Shown here piece by piece: positions 25,831-39,900 of a stretch of DNA of 64,000 bases. The position numbers were made by a program, and so were the translations under genes. The notes below the pieces were generated by a model, which searched no databases, had not been told where the DNA came from, and saw only the letters and a program-made list of their open reading frames with translations. This stretch comes from Atrichornis clamosus (taxonomy: Eukaryota > Chordata > Aves > Passeriformes > Menuridae). The stretch covers positions 248,001 through 312,000 of the forward strand of contig WBMZ01009447.1 of assembly GCA_013400975.1 (NCBI GenBank). The letters are read 5' to 3'. Numbering within the stretch: the first letter of the stretch is position 1; each line of letters opens with the position of its first letter.

Positions 25831-26218
25831 GGCTGTGAAGTTGGGGTTTGTTCAGCCTGGAGAGGAGAAGGCTCTAGGAAGACATCGCAGCTTTCAGTAG
25901 CTAAAGGGGACCTATAAGAAGGTTGGAGAGGGACTTTTTACAAGGGTGTGTAGTAACAAGACAAGGGGAAATGGTCTTGAGATGAAAGAGGGTGTGTTTA
26001 GATTATATCTTTGGAAGAAATTATTTACCATGAAGGTGGTGAGGCACTGGAACAGATTGTCCAGAGAAGTTGTGGATGCCCCATCCCTGCAGGTGTTCAA
26101 GGCCAAGCTGGATGGGGCTTTGAGCAACTTGATCTAGTGAAATGTGTCCCTGCCCATGGTGGGGATGCTGGACCCAGATGATCTTTATGATTCCTTCCAA
26201 CTCAAATAATTGCATGGT
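25562..26218 (+). mobile_element. CR1 LINE, 5'-truncated, plus orientation
   Basis: About 650 bp match the ORF2 end and 3' UTR of avian CR1. Recognisable segments are GTTGACAGGGAGCTCAACAT, then CATATCTTGGGCTACTTC, CATGGCCAGCAGG, TGAAACCCCACCTGGAGAGC, GAGGCACTGGAACAGATTG, GTGGATGCCCCATCCCTGCA and finally GATGATCTTTATGATTCC with TTCCAACTC. The 5' part is missing, as is usual. The 3' terminal repeat is degraded to TTGCATGGTTC. The orientation is opposite to the 10.7-11.4 kb copy. Confidence 0.92.
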
Positions 26219-29200
26219 TCGTGTTCATCAATACCAAAGAGAATTTGGCAACCTAGAAACGAATGCAAGTATATATGTAAAATAATCTGCATGTAAGTGG
26301 CCTAGTAGGTTATTTACTCATCTAAACAGGTAAGTGCACAGATATGTTAGATATCTGTTAGTCTACAGGACTGTACAATTTTGAAAATCAAGCTGTAAAT
26401 TCTGATAATGAGTCAGTTTAAAAACATGTATTGGAGATGTTCTCAAATAGTCAATAATTATGATCATAACACAGTACCACTCCACCTTCATTTAGGTAAC
26501 ATCTTTCAAATCACAGGTTCCTAATTTGCCATAATTTATATTCCAGAATGTTTCTATGCATAATGAACAAATGGAAAAAAAATTTATGGTCTGATGTCTG
26601 TAAGGGTGCATTTAATACAGTTATAGTGTTACTCTGTTCTGTAAGCACTAATTTAGGCTTAGACACACTAAGCCTATGCAAAATTTTATATTAAAATCTA
26701 CATGTCTTGACACAAGCACTTAGAGACTGGATAATATATTCTTAGAAGGTCAATAGAGAGAAAAAGATCAAACTCACTGACCTGGAAAAGAGATTTTCAG
26801 GTGATTCTATAACTTAGTGAGGCAAAGAATTACAGGAATATTGTTCTAAATGACAGAAGCAGTGGAGTAGGAAGATTTTGCCTTAAGTGTAGCAGAATCA
26901 TTTGAAGAGGCAATGGAGATGGGTGCAAATGAAAAGATCAGGGAGATAGGAAGAGAGAAAGATCCTACTCTTATCATCCACTATTAATTAATTAAGACAA
27001 ACTAAACATTGTGGCATATTGGGTGTTTTGGCTGTGTTCAGGCAAGGGCCCAGAACCAGCCCCTAAAGCTGCTTGTCACATGTTCCCACTTTTACCTTTG
27101 TCTTTCTCCTTGCCAGTAACATGCTGATGCATCTTTGCTTTGACTTGCAGTGCTCCTAACTCTTGAATTTTATGCAATTTTTAGGTTAGGAAAGGCAAAA
27201 ATGTGGCAGTTATGACCTGGAAGAGTGAATTAGTTAGATCACCTCTTGAAATCCCTTGAATGTCTGTCCTTTATCTTATTCTCATGTCTCTTTTACCATA
27301 ATGCTAACTGATTTAAGTCCTAATACATGGTATAGGAACATTCTCTACATATTAGCAAATTTTCAGTAACCATGGGCTTGTAGCTTACTTCATTACCAAA
27401 ATGTTGCTTTTCCTTTTGTTCTTCTATGGATATACTGACATAGTTACTGTCATATATTGATAGTGCTTATTGTATCCTTTTGCTAATATTTTTCACTGTT
27501 ATTTTTAACTTTATTTTATTTGCAAATATTGAAAGGCATGTATCATTCTAACTTAGAGAAAGACCGCAGACTTCAAGTAAGTCACATCAGTACTGCACCT
27601 GTCACTGAATCTAAACCCGTTTCCGTAAGTGCTGAACTAGTGTACAAACCAATTGCATCTCTTAAATTCTCAGGTGTAAGGAAGAAAGTCTCCAGGTGCT
27701 GGTATGGAATAATCTGCACTTCTTTGTGATTTGCTGTGTAGTGTGAATGACTTCTGAAACAGCTTCTGAATGGGATTTGAGAAGTCAACAATGTTTGTAA
27801 ATCTGATTATGCTCCTTTGAGAAGGATGTAAATCCAACTTAAACATGAAGGAAAAATGTTGTGAGAAATCCCAAACTACCTAACCCAGTCTTAGTTCAGG
27901 TTGTATACTTGTTCCAGATGTAAAAATATACTATTTTCTCATTAAAATAAAACATTAACCTGCCCACATTGACATATAGTTGTTGCTGCATTGATATTTC
28001 TGAAAATCTGTCTGTGGAAGTCCCACCATCTATATATCCATATCTGTAGAGATCTTGCATTTGCACTTGCTGATTTATAGATACGTGTAAAGTTCTTTGT
28101 CTTTAAATACTTGCTTGTAAGAAGTTAAAAATTTAAAATACCCTCCAAACAGTCCTGCTTTCAATAGGGTCTGCTGTAACTATCTAGACATGTCTAGAGC
28201 AAATTATGATTTTATTGTCAATGTCTGTGACTTAATCATGTGTTCATTTTATGTTTGCCATTCATAACATCATCAGCAGTGGTGTGAATTACATAATGTA
28301 GGATCATAAAACCTAGCAGAGTCCTGTGCAGAAGTTACAGTCTTAGCCATAAGTTACCATGCACCTGAAGTTTAGAATAAGAAACAGAGCAAAGTGTAGG
28401 AAAACTGCCAAATGAATAGCATATGAACATTGGTTAGAAATAAGAAAAGTACTGTTGTATTGTGCTAATGACAAACCGACTGTCTGTACACAATTCCCAG
28501 TTGTTCAAAATCTTTATGGCTAACAGGGTTTAGAGTGTTGCTGTAAAAGCAGTTCCACATTTAACATGCCTGTTCCACTCTTGTGTGCCAGATCTTTTTC
28601 AAAGTAGTACAGGTATTTCAGGTAGGCTGCTATGGGCTGAGGATTTTTTACATGGTTTGAGTTGATATGCTATATTGAATAAAAAATATACATTATGTAA
28701 CAAAATCAAAGGATGAAAGATTTTTATAACAGGAAGCTAATTAATCAACTATTTCATAGATAAGTATTCATTAATCAATCTAATTCATAGAATATTTTTG
28801 GTTCATATTCTTGATTCACATCACTTCAAAATTATTACTTTGAAATTAGGTATTCCATTCAGACACTGTTACTGTCTTCTAATAGTGTTGGGTTTTTCAA
28901 TAAAATTATTTAAATTTTTGGCGGTATAATTACTAGATAAGGAACCTGCCCATTTTTCTTACCTCCAAAGGTGTAGGGGCGACTCTAGTGCTGATCTAGG
29001 GAAGTTGTTCTGTCAAATAGGCAAAACAGAAGCATCTGCTTTACCAGGCAGTCATTTTATCTCTCCATTTTTTATTTTCCACCATGGGCATATCAGCTAA
29101 ATGTGGAAGTCTTACTCTCTGTATTTCTTTATAGTCTCCTATACTTCATATTTTCAAGACCTGGCTCTGTTTTATCAATATAAGACCTTCTTCATATATA

Positions 29201-32200
29201 CACAGTATTTTCTAGTTGCAATTCCTGAATGAAAGCATTTTAGAAGCATATAGAGAAGTCACGTCAGATGCAGACACAGTAACTACAAGTGATGCTCCAA
29301 AAATCTTGAAAATATTATGTTTTTCAGTAAAACAAAAATTTGTTTTAATAAAGAGAAAATGTATTAGATGAAGTTTTCTCTTTTTCAAAATCAAAATATA
29401 AACTTTGCGTTGACCACATAGTTGTGGTTGTTTCTTTTCTCTACATATACAACTGGGACAGTTTTATAAATATAAACATTCAGCCGTATTTCAGCTCTTC
29501 CAATACTCACAGAGATCATTTTTTACTTCTTTATTACATTGGATCTTTCATGTGTAAATTAGTCCCATTAGAGAGGCTGTCTGGGAACTCAAACAATACA
29601 GAAACAAGAATTCTCCTGTAGGACACAACTAAGGAGAAGAGAATTTCAGTGCTGGGATCGACCTTTTTAGATGCAGCTCAAGTGGCACAAAGAGGAAATA
29701 GACATTGGGGCAGAACTCAGGGTATATCTGTTACTTGTGTACAACTTACACAGGATAAGAAGGAAAGGCAGCCACACTTCCTGACAGCATGGAAAATAAA
29801 GTTCAAAGCAGTAGCAATTAAAATGTGAGTGGCTGAAATAAAAGAAATCCAAAGTAATGTACTTAGTGGAAGTTTATGACTCTGAGAAAGGATGAAATCT
29901 CTTGAGCACTAAAGATAAATATGAATGAGCAGAAAGCAAATAATTATCTTCCAATATAGAAGAGGCACTAAAGGTCTACTAGACTTCAAAAGCTTGAGGA
30001 AAGTGAAATAAAGCCATCACACAGATGGAAGGTTTGAGTTGTTTACGCAACAGTTTTGAACAGAAAGTAAAGGCATGTTGATCCTGTCTAAACTGAATGT
30101 ACTATTTCCTATACTACATACACATGAAATAGTTTTCTAAACAATTATCTGTGTCCAGATATTAGACTAAACTACTGAGGAAGAAAAATCTGTCCTTCAG
30201 GAGTTGTAAAATATACACATTCAAAGAAAAAGAAGTGTCTGGTGTCAGCTTGGACTAAAATAAAGCATGGAAATCACCACAATAATTTTGTGCTCAGTTG
30301 TTTTCATATAAGACAAATTCTACCTTTCAGGTATCTTCTTTGAGAGCCAAAGGCTTTACCTCCAAGTTTCAAAAATTCATAAGTTCTTAAACTGAGTCTT
30401 ATTCTTGACAAAGACCCTGTAAATATTTTATGATACCTAGCAGTTCTGAGCACATTCAATGGCTAAAACAGCAGTTCCGCATCTTTTTCAGTTTATGGAT
30501 CATTTTTTTTCCAATGATGGTCTAATATGGACTCATTCACAAAGTTACAATTTTGCAGACTTCCACACAGGTGGAATATCTTTATTTTCTTACTTATGGT
30601 TAATGAAGACTTAAGAAGAAGTCAAGGAAATCTGAGATCTATGCTGCCCCAGGTCAGCTGTCAGATGAGAGCTAGATAAGGACCAAAAACCACAGAAAAG
30701 ACCTAAAGATATTACTCAGTTGCAAGGGAAAGTGCTTAGATCCTTTGGTTCTTCCTTGATATATGTGAGCAGTTTGAGCTTTGAATTCCTTGTCCTCTCC
30801 ACGAATAACTGATTTCTCTTGTCAAAGATGTGAGTGTGATGATGTCTACTTCCTTTTATTTTTGGGTGGAGGAGATGGGGGGTGGTGTTAAGAACCAGCT
30901 TCCTTTGTTTCCTTAATCAACATCTCCATGGAATTTCAAAACATAACCTCTTCACCTTTTCCAATAGGTAGCAGCAGAGGGTAATCATTTGCTGACATGA
31001 TGTAAACAGCCTTCTGTTTGAGGAATGAGAAATGAAGGGCTTGATGAATGTTTCCTTTTCTTTAACTGCACTGGAGATGCAAGCACTGGTAACTGGCGTT
31101 ACAGCTCCCATCTGTCAGCAAGATGCAGCAGAAGTGCTCAGATGCCTTGCTACCCTTCTTTACAATTTGTCTGTTTCCATTTCAAGGCTGCCAGACACAT
31201 TTTCTTGTGCAACCGATTTCAGTGTCAGAAGGATGACTTGAGAGGTGAATAATTTGTGCTGCCAGGAAGAATTGAATTTGTAGTCACCTTGAATGGGGAA
31301 ACACTGCATTGTTATGTATTGTAACCTAAACTCTTGCTCTGCCCATCAAAGAAGAATGAAAACCAGCTGCAGAACAGCATACTGCTTTTTCCTCATTTTA
31401 CTCTTTTAAAAAAATTCGTTTCTTATTACTTTATTTTCTTTAACAACAGAAGACTTGCTGATCCTGCAAAAGTATAAGGATGTAACTACTGACACTCTCA
31501 TGGGTGGTGTTTCTGGCATTATTATCCATTGAAAGTAACAATACAACATTGAAGATAACAATGATGATCATAATTGGAATACAGATGTGTAACAAGTAGT
31601 TAAAAACTAAAAAAAAATATTAGGATGGCATCATACATTAGTAATGAACCAAATGGTAATAAAATAAATGGGGATGTTATGAGCAACAGAATATGTGTTT
31701 GAAGATAATGATATTTTAGTAAAAGAATTCCTGCATATACCTGGTGGTCTGCTGCAGATCTCCAGGATATTATTTAGCTATGGGAGATTATGCTATGAAA
31801 TATGCAATCTGATACAATTATGTGTTTCAGAACAAAACCCTTGAGAAATAAAAGGCAACAGTAAAGTTTTTGTCCATCTGGCTGCACGGTTTAATTGACT
31901 CTCTGTTAGCTATTTTCAAAATTTGAGGGGTTTATATAATCAAAATGTTTACAATAAATTAACCAGAGTGAATTTTTGATTCCTTTTTCTGATATACATG
32001 CTTTATAAGTTTGGATTCTGAAAAAAAAAAAAGCTTGAAGTAAAGCTAAAATAAATAGACAATTAAAAAAAGAAGTAATTTTTATTGTTTGAGTAGATAC
32101 ATAGGTACACAGACATAGACTCACAGAAAGACATCAGAGCCCTAACTTCCCAGTTATATACGAGTTCTGGTCCTCATATCAAATCTCACTGAGTTTGCTG

Positions 32201-32957
32201 GGGTGGGGATTGTTTTATTTTTGCTAAAAATTCAATATTGTTTCAAGAGAAAAAAAAAATCAGGGATTCAGATGGGATTGCTGTAATTAACTTCTGATCA
32301 AAATATTCATGAACATTTTGTTTCACACTAATAGATATGTCTGTGGCATTTTAAGTTAGTTGAATTAAAAGTAGTGTGTGGTAACGTGGAATTTTGAAAC
32401 ATTTTGTTATGTGTGTTCTATATCACTGTATTGATGAGAAACTCAGGGATTTGAAGTAGACAGGGCTATATATATGAAAAAATTCAGTGGAGTTCAAAAG
32501 TGTTAATTATCCGGAGACATCTGTTAATTGAAGTTTAAAACTGAGTTAAAGGATATTTCCCTTGCAGTGTTGTGCAACACATACAAAGAACTTCTGTAAG
32601 CCATTTTTGTTGTTTAATGTGTTTGGGAGCCCACCTGTGCCAGTTTTAAGGTCCCTCATTAATAGTCCTCAGAGGCCCAACTTCAGACAAGTGCTTCTTT
32701 TCCCTGGAAAATCTGAAAAGAATACCAAGAAAAAAAAAAAAAGCACGAAATGAAAAAGAGTTTCACTGAGTACTCTACAGTTCTGAGGAGAAGCATCAGT
32801 ACCCTGAGGCAAGACAGAACATACGATTTGCTCAGTATTTAAGCAAGGCAGAAAATGAATGCCGTATTCTGCTTTTGAATTTGTTTTGTTAAACAGTTCA
32901 TGTAGTTGCCTCTTCTATGTGCCATTACCTGACTTATAATTTCTGTGAATAAACTTT

Positions 32958-32981
32958 CAATATTTTCACCTGAAAATATTG
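32958..32981. repeat. perfect inverted repeat, 11 bp arms, 2 nt loop
   Basis: CAATATTTTCA (32958-32968) and its exact reverse complement TGAAAATATTG (32971-32981) are separated by CC. The short spacer gives a near-palindrome of 24 bp. No neighbouring transposon explains it. Confidence 0.75.
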
Positions 32982-35384
32982 GGATCTTTCTTCCATAAGA
33001 CATGTCAAGATGAAGGGAGAATAAATAAAAAGCAATTGGAATTAAAAACAGGAATTTTAATTAAGTATCAATTTGCACCATGCTGGATCACATTTTTAAT
33101 CAGTTCACACTCCAAAACCAAACCTCAGCAGTATTACTACTGATTTTCAGTTCTTTTTGTCTACAGCAGAGCTACATGGCAACTCTTCAGATGGCCTAAT
33201 ACTTTGTCATTTTCCTTAAGAGATAAAAAGGAGTATGTGTCATTTTGAGAAGTTGATCCCTGTGGTGCAAAAACATCCAGCTCTTTGGCATCCTCAGTGC
33301 TTAAACACAAACTCCATTATCACACCTAAGCAAAAACGTATAATAACTACACAGAGAGAAAAGATTTGCCCAAATCCTTTAGGAGGTTGACAGGAAAACC
33401 AGATATAGGTGGTATTTTAGAACTATCCCTAAACTTTTTAGCTAAGTGAAAATATAACCAAGAATTTAGACATTTTTACTGTTAACATTTTCTATGTCAC
33501 TTAACAATAATTACATTAATAAGCCCTTATCCTTCCCCTGCGCTTGCCCCTTGAATACATGGAACTACTGCTGAGTAAGTAGGCAGTTTATTTCTATGTG
33601 CATACATATCCACACACACACCTCAATATCTATGCTTTAGGGAACTGTCCATATAATTTTAAAGAGGATTGTTGAGGTAAAATGTCCAGTCAGGATGTAT
33701 AGATTGCTTGGGGATTTTTAAATTTTTTATTTGAATCCCTTATTTTGCTGTAAATTATTTCTCCATTTATATTATTTTATACATGAAAAACAGAATAATT
33801 AGCAATTACTCTAAGCAATTTATTTAGGGAGATACTGAAAGATCTGGAGAAAACTGGCATGAAATTGATTCACTAATTGTTTCACTCTAATTTTCACTTA
33901 GATGCCTAAACAAAGGTGTAATAGACGTGGAGAGTGATTCTTATGATTATGTGTAGTCCTTCTCTTGTATTTAAAAGTGAAGCTTTCAGCTTCTGAATGT
34001 TAACACCAGGATCTATCCCAGGAGGTGGATATGAAGTGTCAGTACTGTTCACTCCAAACAGTGGTGAAAAGAGTCATGGTGTTCTGAGCACATGTAGATG
34101 TTCCCAGTAGTATTCTTGACAATATTCCTCTACTCAGAAACAATGTTTTGCCCTACATGTGACATTTACATAATTTACAAATTTTACCTATGGTCTCTTG
34201 ATTTAATTTTGTTCCCTCCTCATGAGGCTGTCATAGAAATGAAGCTGCTCAGACATAACTGAAAATATAGTGTACAAGCAGGTGTTTTCAGGAGTTCAGA
34301 ATTTCTTAAGGTCCCAGGTGGTGCAATTCCACAGAAGGAGAGGAGACCTGGGAAATGTGCATCTTCTCAGACTTTGCAACAGACTTTTCATCTAATTGCC
34401 TATGTACTGTTTGAAAGCAGAGCTTAAGTTCTTAGTGTGTGAAATAAACTTAATATTCCTCTGACTATTCTGATCACAATAGATATTTAAGCTTTGTAAT
34501 ATTGTAAGATTTTTTTCATTATGGTTTTTAAATTAATATATTTTTGGTTTTCCTTAACATGATTTAAAATATATTGATATATTAGTTACAAAATCCTTAA
34601 AAAACAATGCTTTTCTCTAGAGGTAGTAGGAATGCAGTTTAAGAGGTAATGTTGCTAAAGTGCAGATCAGCCCAAGCTTTCCATTTATGAAAAAAAAAAT
34701 TATCAGTTCTTAATATATCCATATGTTTCATCTGAATTCCATAAAATACAATAAAAATATAACCTCTAAATAAAACAGTTCAGGCAAAACAATCCTTTTA
34801 AGACAAGCATTGCTTTCCTAATGCTTTCAGGTCAAAAAATCCCATTCTAGAAATATGTGTGCCACACAGTCCAGACAGAAACATATAAAAAGTATCTTCC
34901 ATTTTCTGAACTTTTGATATGTTGTAATTTCTGTCTTCCTTGGTTGTTATACTGACATTGATTTCTTTCAGCTTCATGACAGCAGTTCAGTGCTGCTCAT
35001 AAGTCCCACATCAAACTGTGCTCTTCAGAAACCCACCTCTTAAAACACACACAATTATATAAGTATGATACAATTAATATTATAATGAATTTTTATTTGG
35101 TCATCTAGAAGCTTTTTCTACCTCATAGACAACTATAAGTAACAAAATTTGAGTTTGACCAAAGACAACTTCACTGACCTAAATCTGGAGAAGTTATTGC
35201 TAGTATAGATCAGACACATTTCCTCTGATAATTAATCTATGTTAATATTTAGGTATGTAGGGAATTAATTAAACCCATTACTAGAGTTACTCTCTTTTCT
35301 TGGGTTTTGTAAGTACTGAATTTATTTGGTTGGAAACCAAGCTAATTGCATGCTCTCTTTGCAGCTAAATTATTTCTACTGTAT

Positions 35385-35925
35385 CGTCTGCTACTATGGG
35401 AGTGAGACCTAGCTAAAGATGTGGATATAAGCAAATTGCTTTTCAGGATGACATTACTCGGCTAAATACCTGGATTTATTTATTCGTGCAGATAAAACAC
35501 TGGGACATGTTTTCACTGGGACAAAAGAGTAATATGATCTATTACAGCGCAAGTTTTCTGTTCATTCCTTAAACCAGAGGAATAGAAAGGCACTATGTTC
35601 ACTATTCATTGTGCATCGATAAGAAGCAATGGAACAGATCGGACGGATGGGAAGAGAAAGGTGTCAGCCCCACCAGACCACCAGCATCGTTCCTGTATGT
35701 AACAACCCTAGAGCAGTCTCAGTACCCCAGCCATCCCAAGAATAGCCTCTGCGTACATGTGTGTTTTATCCTTTGAAAAAGTGAGAGACAGCATGGCAAC
35801 AGCATAGAGGGAGGTAAAGAATTACACCTTAGCAGTTTGTTACTCGGTGCTGTTTTTACCAAAAACACAGAATTTGCTGCACCACAAAATGACTATTTTC
35901 CCAGGTACAGAATTAACTTTCGTTT
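35385..35925. promoter_or_regulatory. CpG-enriched unique segment, possible regulatory element
   Basis: About eleven CpG dinucleotides occur in roughly 540 bp (for example at 35385, 35459, 35485, 35548, 35617, 35640, 35644, 35688, 35752 and 35845). The adjoining kilobases are almost free of CpG. The sequence is non-repetitive and of balanced complexity. Germline methylation normally removes CpG in vertebrates, so retained CpG can mark an unmethylated enhancer or conserved element. No open frame or promoter motif was identified, so the regulatory reading is inference only. Confidence 0.25.
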
Positions 35926-36912
35926 AGATTTCAATTGGCTTCTGTGCCAGTCTATATATTTACAGCTCACATCCAAATAATTTTCATAGATGTGTAGTCA
36001 TGTATGTAAACATCATTAAAATTACTGGGTTTATTATATTTATTTCCATGCACTGCAGTAATCTACTCCATATTCCTAAAGATTCTGGTTTCTATTTTTC
36101 AAAGAAAAAGGCACTCATTTCATATCTTGGAGTCCAGAAAAGAACAATTAATTGGCTTAAGATGTGCAGAAAATTCAATCAAATGTTCACCTCCCTACTT
36201 GAATTCAGTGTAACAATTGCTGTTAGAGTGTATGTTAACCAGAATACCTTGATAGAATCAAAATAAATTGCTTTAAATTTTACACAAATGAAGAAAATTT
36301 ATCTTTTTCTGATAGTAAAAAATAACCAAAACAAATTTGTCATAAATTTATAATTCTGATCTTGGTCAATTAATGTGAAATATGACAAAAATGATAATCC
36401 ATTTTTCTTTTCTGCAAAGATTTCCATTGACTGAAACCACATAACAAACACTGAAGTAATAATTTTTTTTAATACAAAACATATAAAACTTATTAAAATT
36501 TTAGGATTTTATAAAAATCCTTAGAAGTTAAAACCAATGAGCCTGTTTTAAAATATTTTATGCAGATTTATAAGCATCTAAGATTTTGCTTTTGAAAATT
36601 ATAATAAATATTGCATGGTTGTTGTCTATACACATAAACTGTCTAACTGCTTTCAAAAAACCTAAATATGTACTGATTATAAGCAGAAAATGAAAGTTAA
36701 ACCTCCATAAATACAAGCTGAATTGTAAAATACAACAGCAAGGAAATAAAAACTAAAACAATATGTCCTGACACTTAACTCCATAATTTTTGCCTCATGA
36801 TTTCAGGTCATTATTTGCTAACAGTGTTTTTGCTATCATTTTCCTGTAATATATCAGCTGTTTGAAAGACAAAAATCTCTTTCAATAGTTACTTTAATAA
36901 TCTTGAATGCTC

Positions 36913-36928
36913 AAAAAAAAAAAAAAAA
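36913..36928. repeat. poly-A run (16 nt)
   Basis: An uninterrupted run of A residues. No LINE or processed-pseudogene body is recognisable upstream, so it is treated as a mononucleotide repeat. Confidence 0.85.
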
Positions 36929-39900
36929 GACAGCAAAGTGTAAGGAAAGAAGCATAAAAGTAAATGCAGAGCATTTATTTTACTTTCTATCATGTTTAAT
37001 CTTATCAGATGATTTTTGACTTCATTTTTAAATACGAATATTGAATCTAGCAGAATTAGATTGAGTGCTGTTTGAAGGTTGAGAGAGATAGGTGGGATCT
37101 TAACAGCATTCTAACACCATCTCGTAAAGTATCAAAAGCACTAATCCAGTGAGGATTTCATTATATGCAGTCATTTACAAAGACATTCAGTAAGTTTAAC
37201 TACACACAAAGTTCTCCACATTTCAACAGAACTACCTCTTAATACACTGTTTTACTGGAGATCAGAATGACATAAACTGGCCTCAGATTTTTTGGTAGAT
37301 CAACAGTCTTTACAATATCTTTTTAAAAGAAGAAATTAAATTGCATAAATATTACTAGTATAACTTGATAACTTGTTCTGTTATATTTTTATGTCTATCA
37401 TGTAGACAATGTTGTACGAGGAATTTTTATGCATGAGCACAGAACCATCAACATGAGGAAAGACTAGGAGTTCAATGTTCTTTTCAGTAGTGGAGATTTT
37501 GCTTAGATTCTGAACTACATTCTATCTGTGTAAAAATAATGAATCATAGAAAAGTTGTACTGGGCTAATGAATGGCTGAATGAGGCTTGCCTTTAACAAA
37601 TTGAATTATAGACAACAGGGTAGTTAAGGATTAATGAGGTTTAAAAGGTTAGGAAAGACTAGGTTATAGAGGCACCAATCCTAGTCTACAGCTGAAAGCA
37701 CGGTGTGACGGCAGGTTTTTATTTCCCAGTTTCAAAGCATCCTGTGAGATAAGGAAGACCTGAAATGAAGTTTAGAGGACTCATCAATAGACATTTTAAT
37801 AGAAAATGATCTACTTGCAGAATTCAAACTAAAAATTAATGAAAACTTTTCTGGTAATTTAACACAGGGTTAGTAAATATAAGAAGCCTTCCTTTGTTTG
37901 ATTTTATTATCTTTTCAAAAGAAGAAAGTCAAAATTTTTGAAATTGTTCTCTTTTGTCTGTTCAGGTCAACTTTAACATTCATAAGTTATAATGAGTAAC
38001 TATCATCTATAACCATCAGCCTTGAAAAGTTCATGACTCACGCTTAGGTTTCTCTTAGCTAAATCTTACTTTTCTTCTGCAATGCAGTGCTTTGAAGGTA
38101 CTGCTGCATTAAAAACAATAGATTGGTTGCTACACTCTTTTCTTATCCTTAATCAGAAAGTTGATTTCAGGAGCATCAATGTACCTATAGTAATATATTC
38201 ATCTGCCAGAAGTTGTCATAACATCAGCTAATAAATTATTTTATGCTGACAGTTGTTACAGCCCCACTGTTCAAGCACTGGAAGATGAGGGAATAAAGCA
38301 AGAGGAGATAAAATTGATTTTTTACCCTTTCTGCTAGCTAATAATACTGAACATCCATCTTAAATTTTAAGATCAAGGCTAGAAACTAATATACAGCTGA
38401 AGGCAGGGGCAGAGAAGGAATTCTCCAGATCAATATTATGCATTATAAACCACCTGCATGCAGAGTCAAAACTAATACCATGGCTACAGTATGAAACTGG
38501 TAACATCAATTTCACATTACCTTTCTTGGAGTTAACATGAGAACATTACCTTGCAGACTGCCAAACTGTATTTTAACAAATTAGTGATATCTTAGTCAAA
38601 TGACAAAGTTCAGTGGGACATTAACTGGAACGTTGGTTCACCTGTTTGCATAAAACTTGCAGTAAACAGCACCTCCTCTGTACCAGTTTCCAGTAAATGT
38701 CTATAAAAATACATCCTTTCTCTAAAATAAACTCTCTGTGTTATATATTAGCAGCCTCTGCCTAAAACTAGGCTCGAAAGTAGGTACCGTACTTATTATT
38801 TTTAAGAGGTTCTCATTTCCAAAACACGTTATTTCACTGTAAACTCCTTTCATGAAGGCACGTTGAAGCATCATGGCACAGTACAATAGATTGATAATAT
38901 CATCCCAAGGTGAAAGGCATGATGAAGGGCTTTCTCAGCACAGCCTTGCCTGTTGTCCATTGGGTTGGCCACTCTGGCAAAATGCATGAACTGTCAGCTG
39001 TCTCTCTTTTCTACCCTGCCCATATGTCAGACTAGGTTATATGTCTTGTAAAAGAAGGTGACAATGATCAGTGCTCAGAAACAACAATTTCTGAGCATCT
39101 GTGCCTTTATTTATTTAGCATATTTCTCCCATCCTGGTGCTTTCTGTGTTTATGTAAGGTTTACTGACAGGTAAATGTTGCTGAAATACAAGTTATGGCA
39201 AAGCTCTTGCATCTTTTCAGGCAAGAATCTGAGATGCTTACCCAAAGCCCTTGATCTCTGCTTAGCAAGTTTATTTGTTATTCACCATCTGTCACAAATC
39301 ACTCAGGGCTAAACTGAGGCCTCAGGCCTCTTCTGAGGAACCACACATGTGCACCCAAACCCAGAAGCACATAGACCTTTAGTGTTCAACTAGCAATCTC
39401 CCTTCATCACTCTTCCTTTGCTTAAAAAAACCCCACTGAATTAATTAAAAACTGAATGAAATGCCCATTATGATGGGACAGATATAAAGCATTTTTATAC
39501 TGCTTTAAGTTTTTTATTTTCCTTACTTTAGCTAGCCCTGTAACTCAGAACTTGGCCCTGCCTGAAGTATTCTAAAGCAGCTGCCTTGTTTATTTACTTA
39601 GTCTTTTGACTTCAGCTGAATTTCCTGCTGTGCATGGCAGTAGCAAGAGTTGCAAAATGAAGGAGCAAAAACAAACCAAATGAGCAAACAATCTGATAAA
39701 AAGACTTTGATTTTCAGATATGGGATTTTCTTCAGTTCTCTAAACAACTGTAAAAAATAAGCTAATGCTGGCGGCTAACATAAATTGCTTTTATTTATTT
39801 GGCCTATAGCTGAAAACACATCAAGTTGAAAAATAATTTATATATTATTTATGTGTCTCTAGGAAAAGTACGTATCCCTGATGGTAATATGCTAATTAGA

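Noticed and set aside
27001..27100. GC-richer stretch (GGCAAGGGCCCAGAACCAGC) considered as another LTR piece
   Set aside because: It lacks the order of segments seen in the 15.9-16.8 kb LTR. No reliable similarity.
31032..31250. Plus-strand frame with a peptide containing ALVTGVTAPICQQDAAEVL and a GAGAG|GTGAAT donor-like site
   Set aside because: The frame reaches a TGA before the donor and the acceptor lacks a good pyrimidine tract. Kept only as a curiosity.
32560..32745. Segment ending in a 13 nt A-run, considered as a processed pseudogene
   Set aside because: No coding similarity recognised upstream of the A-run and no flanking direct repeats seen.
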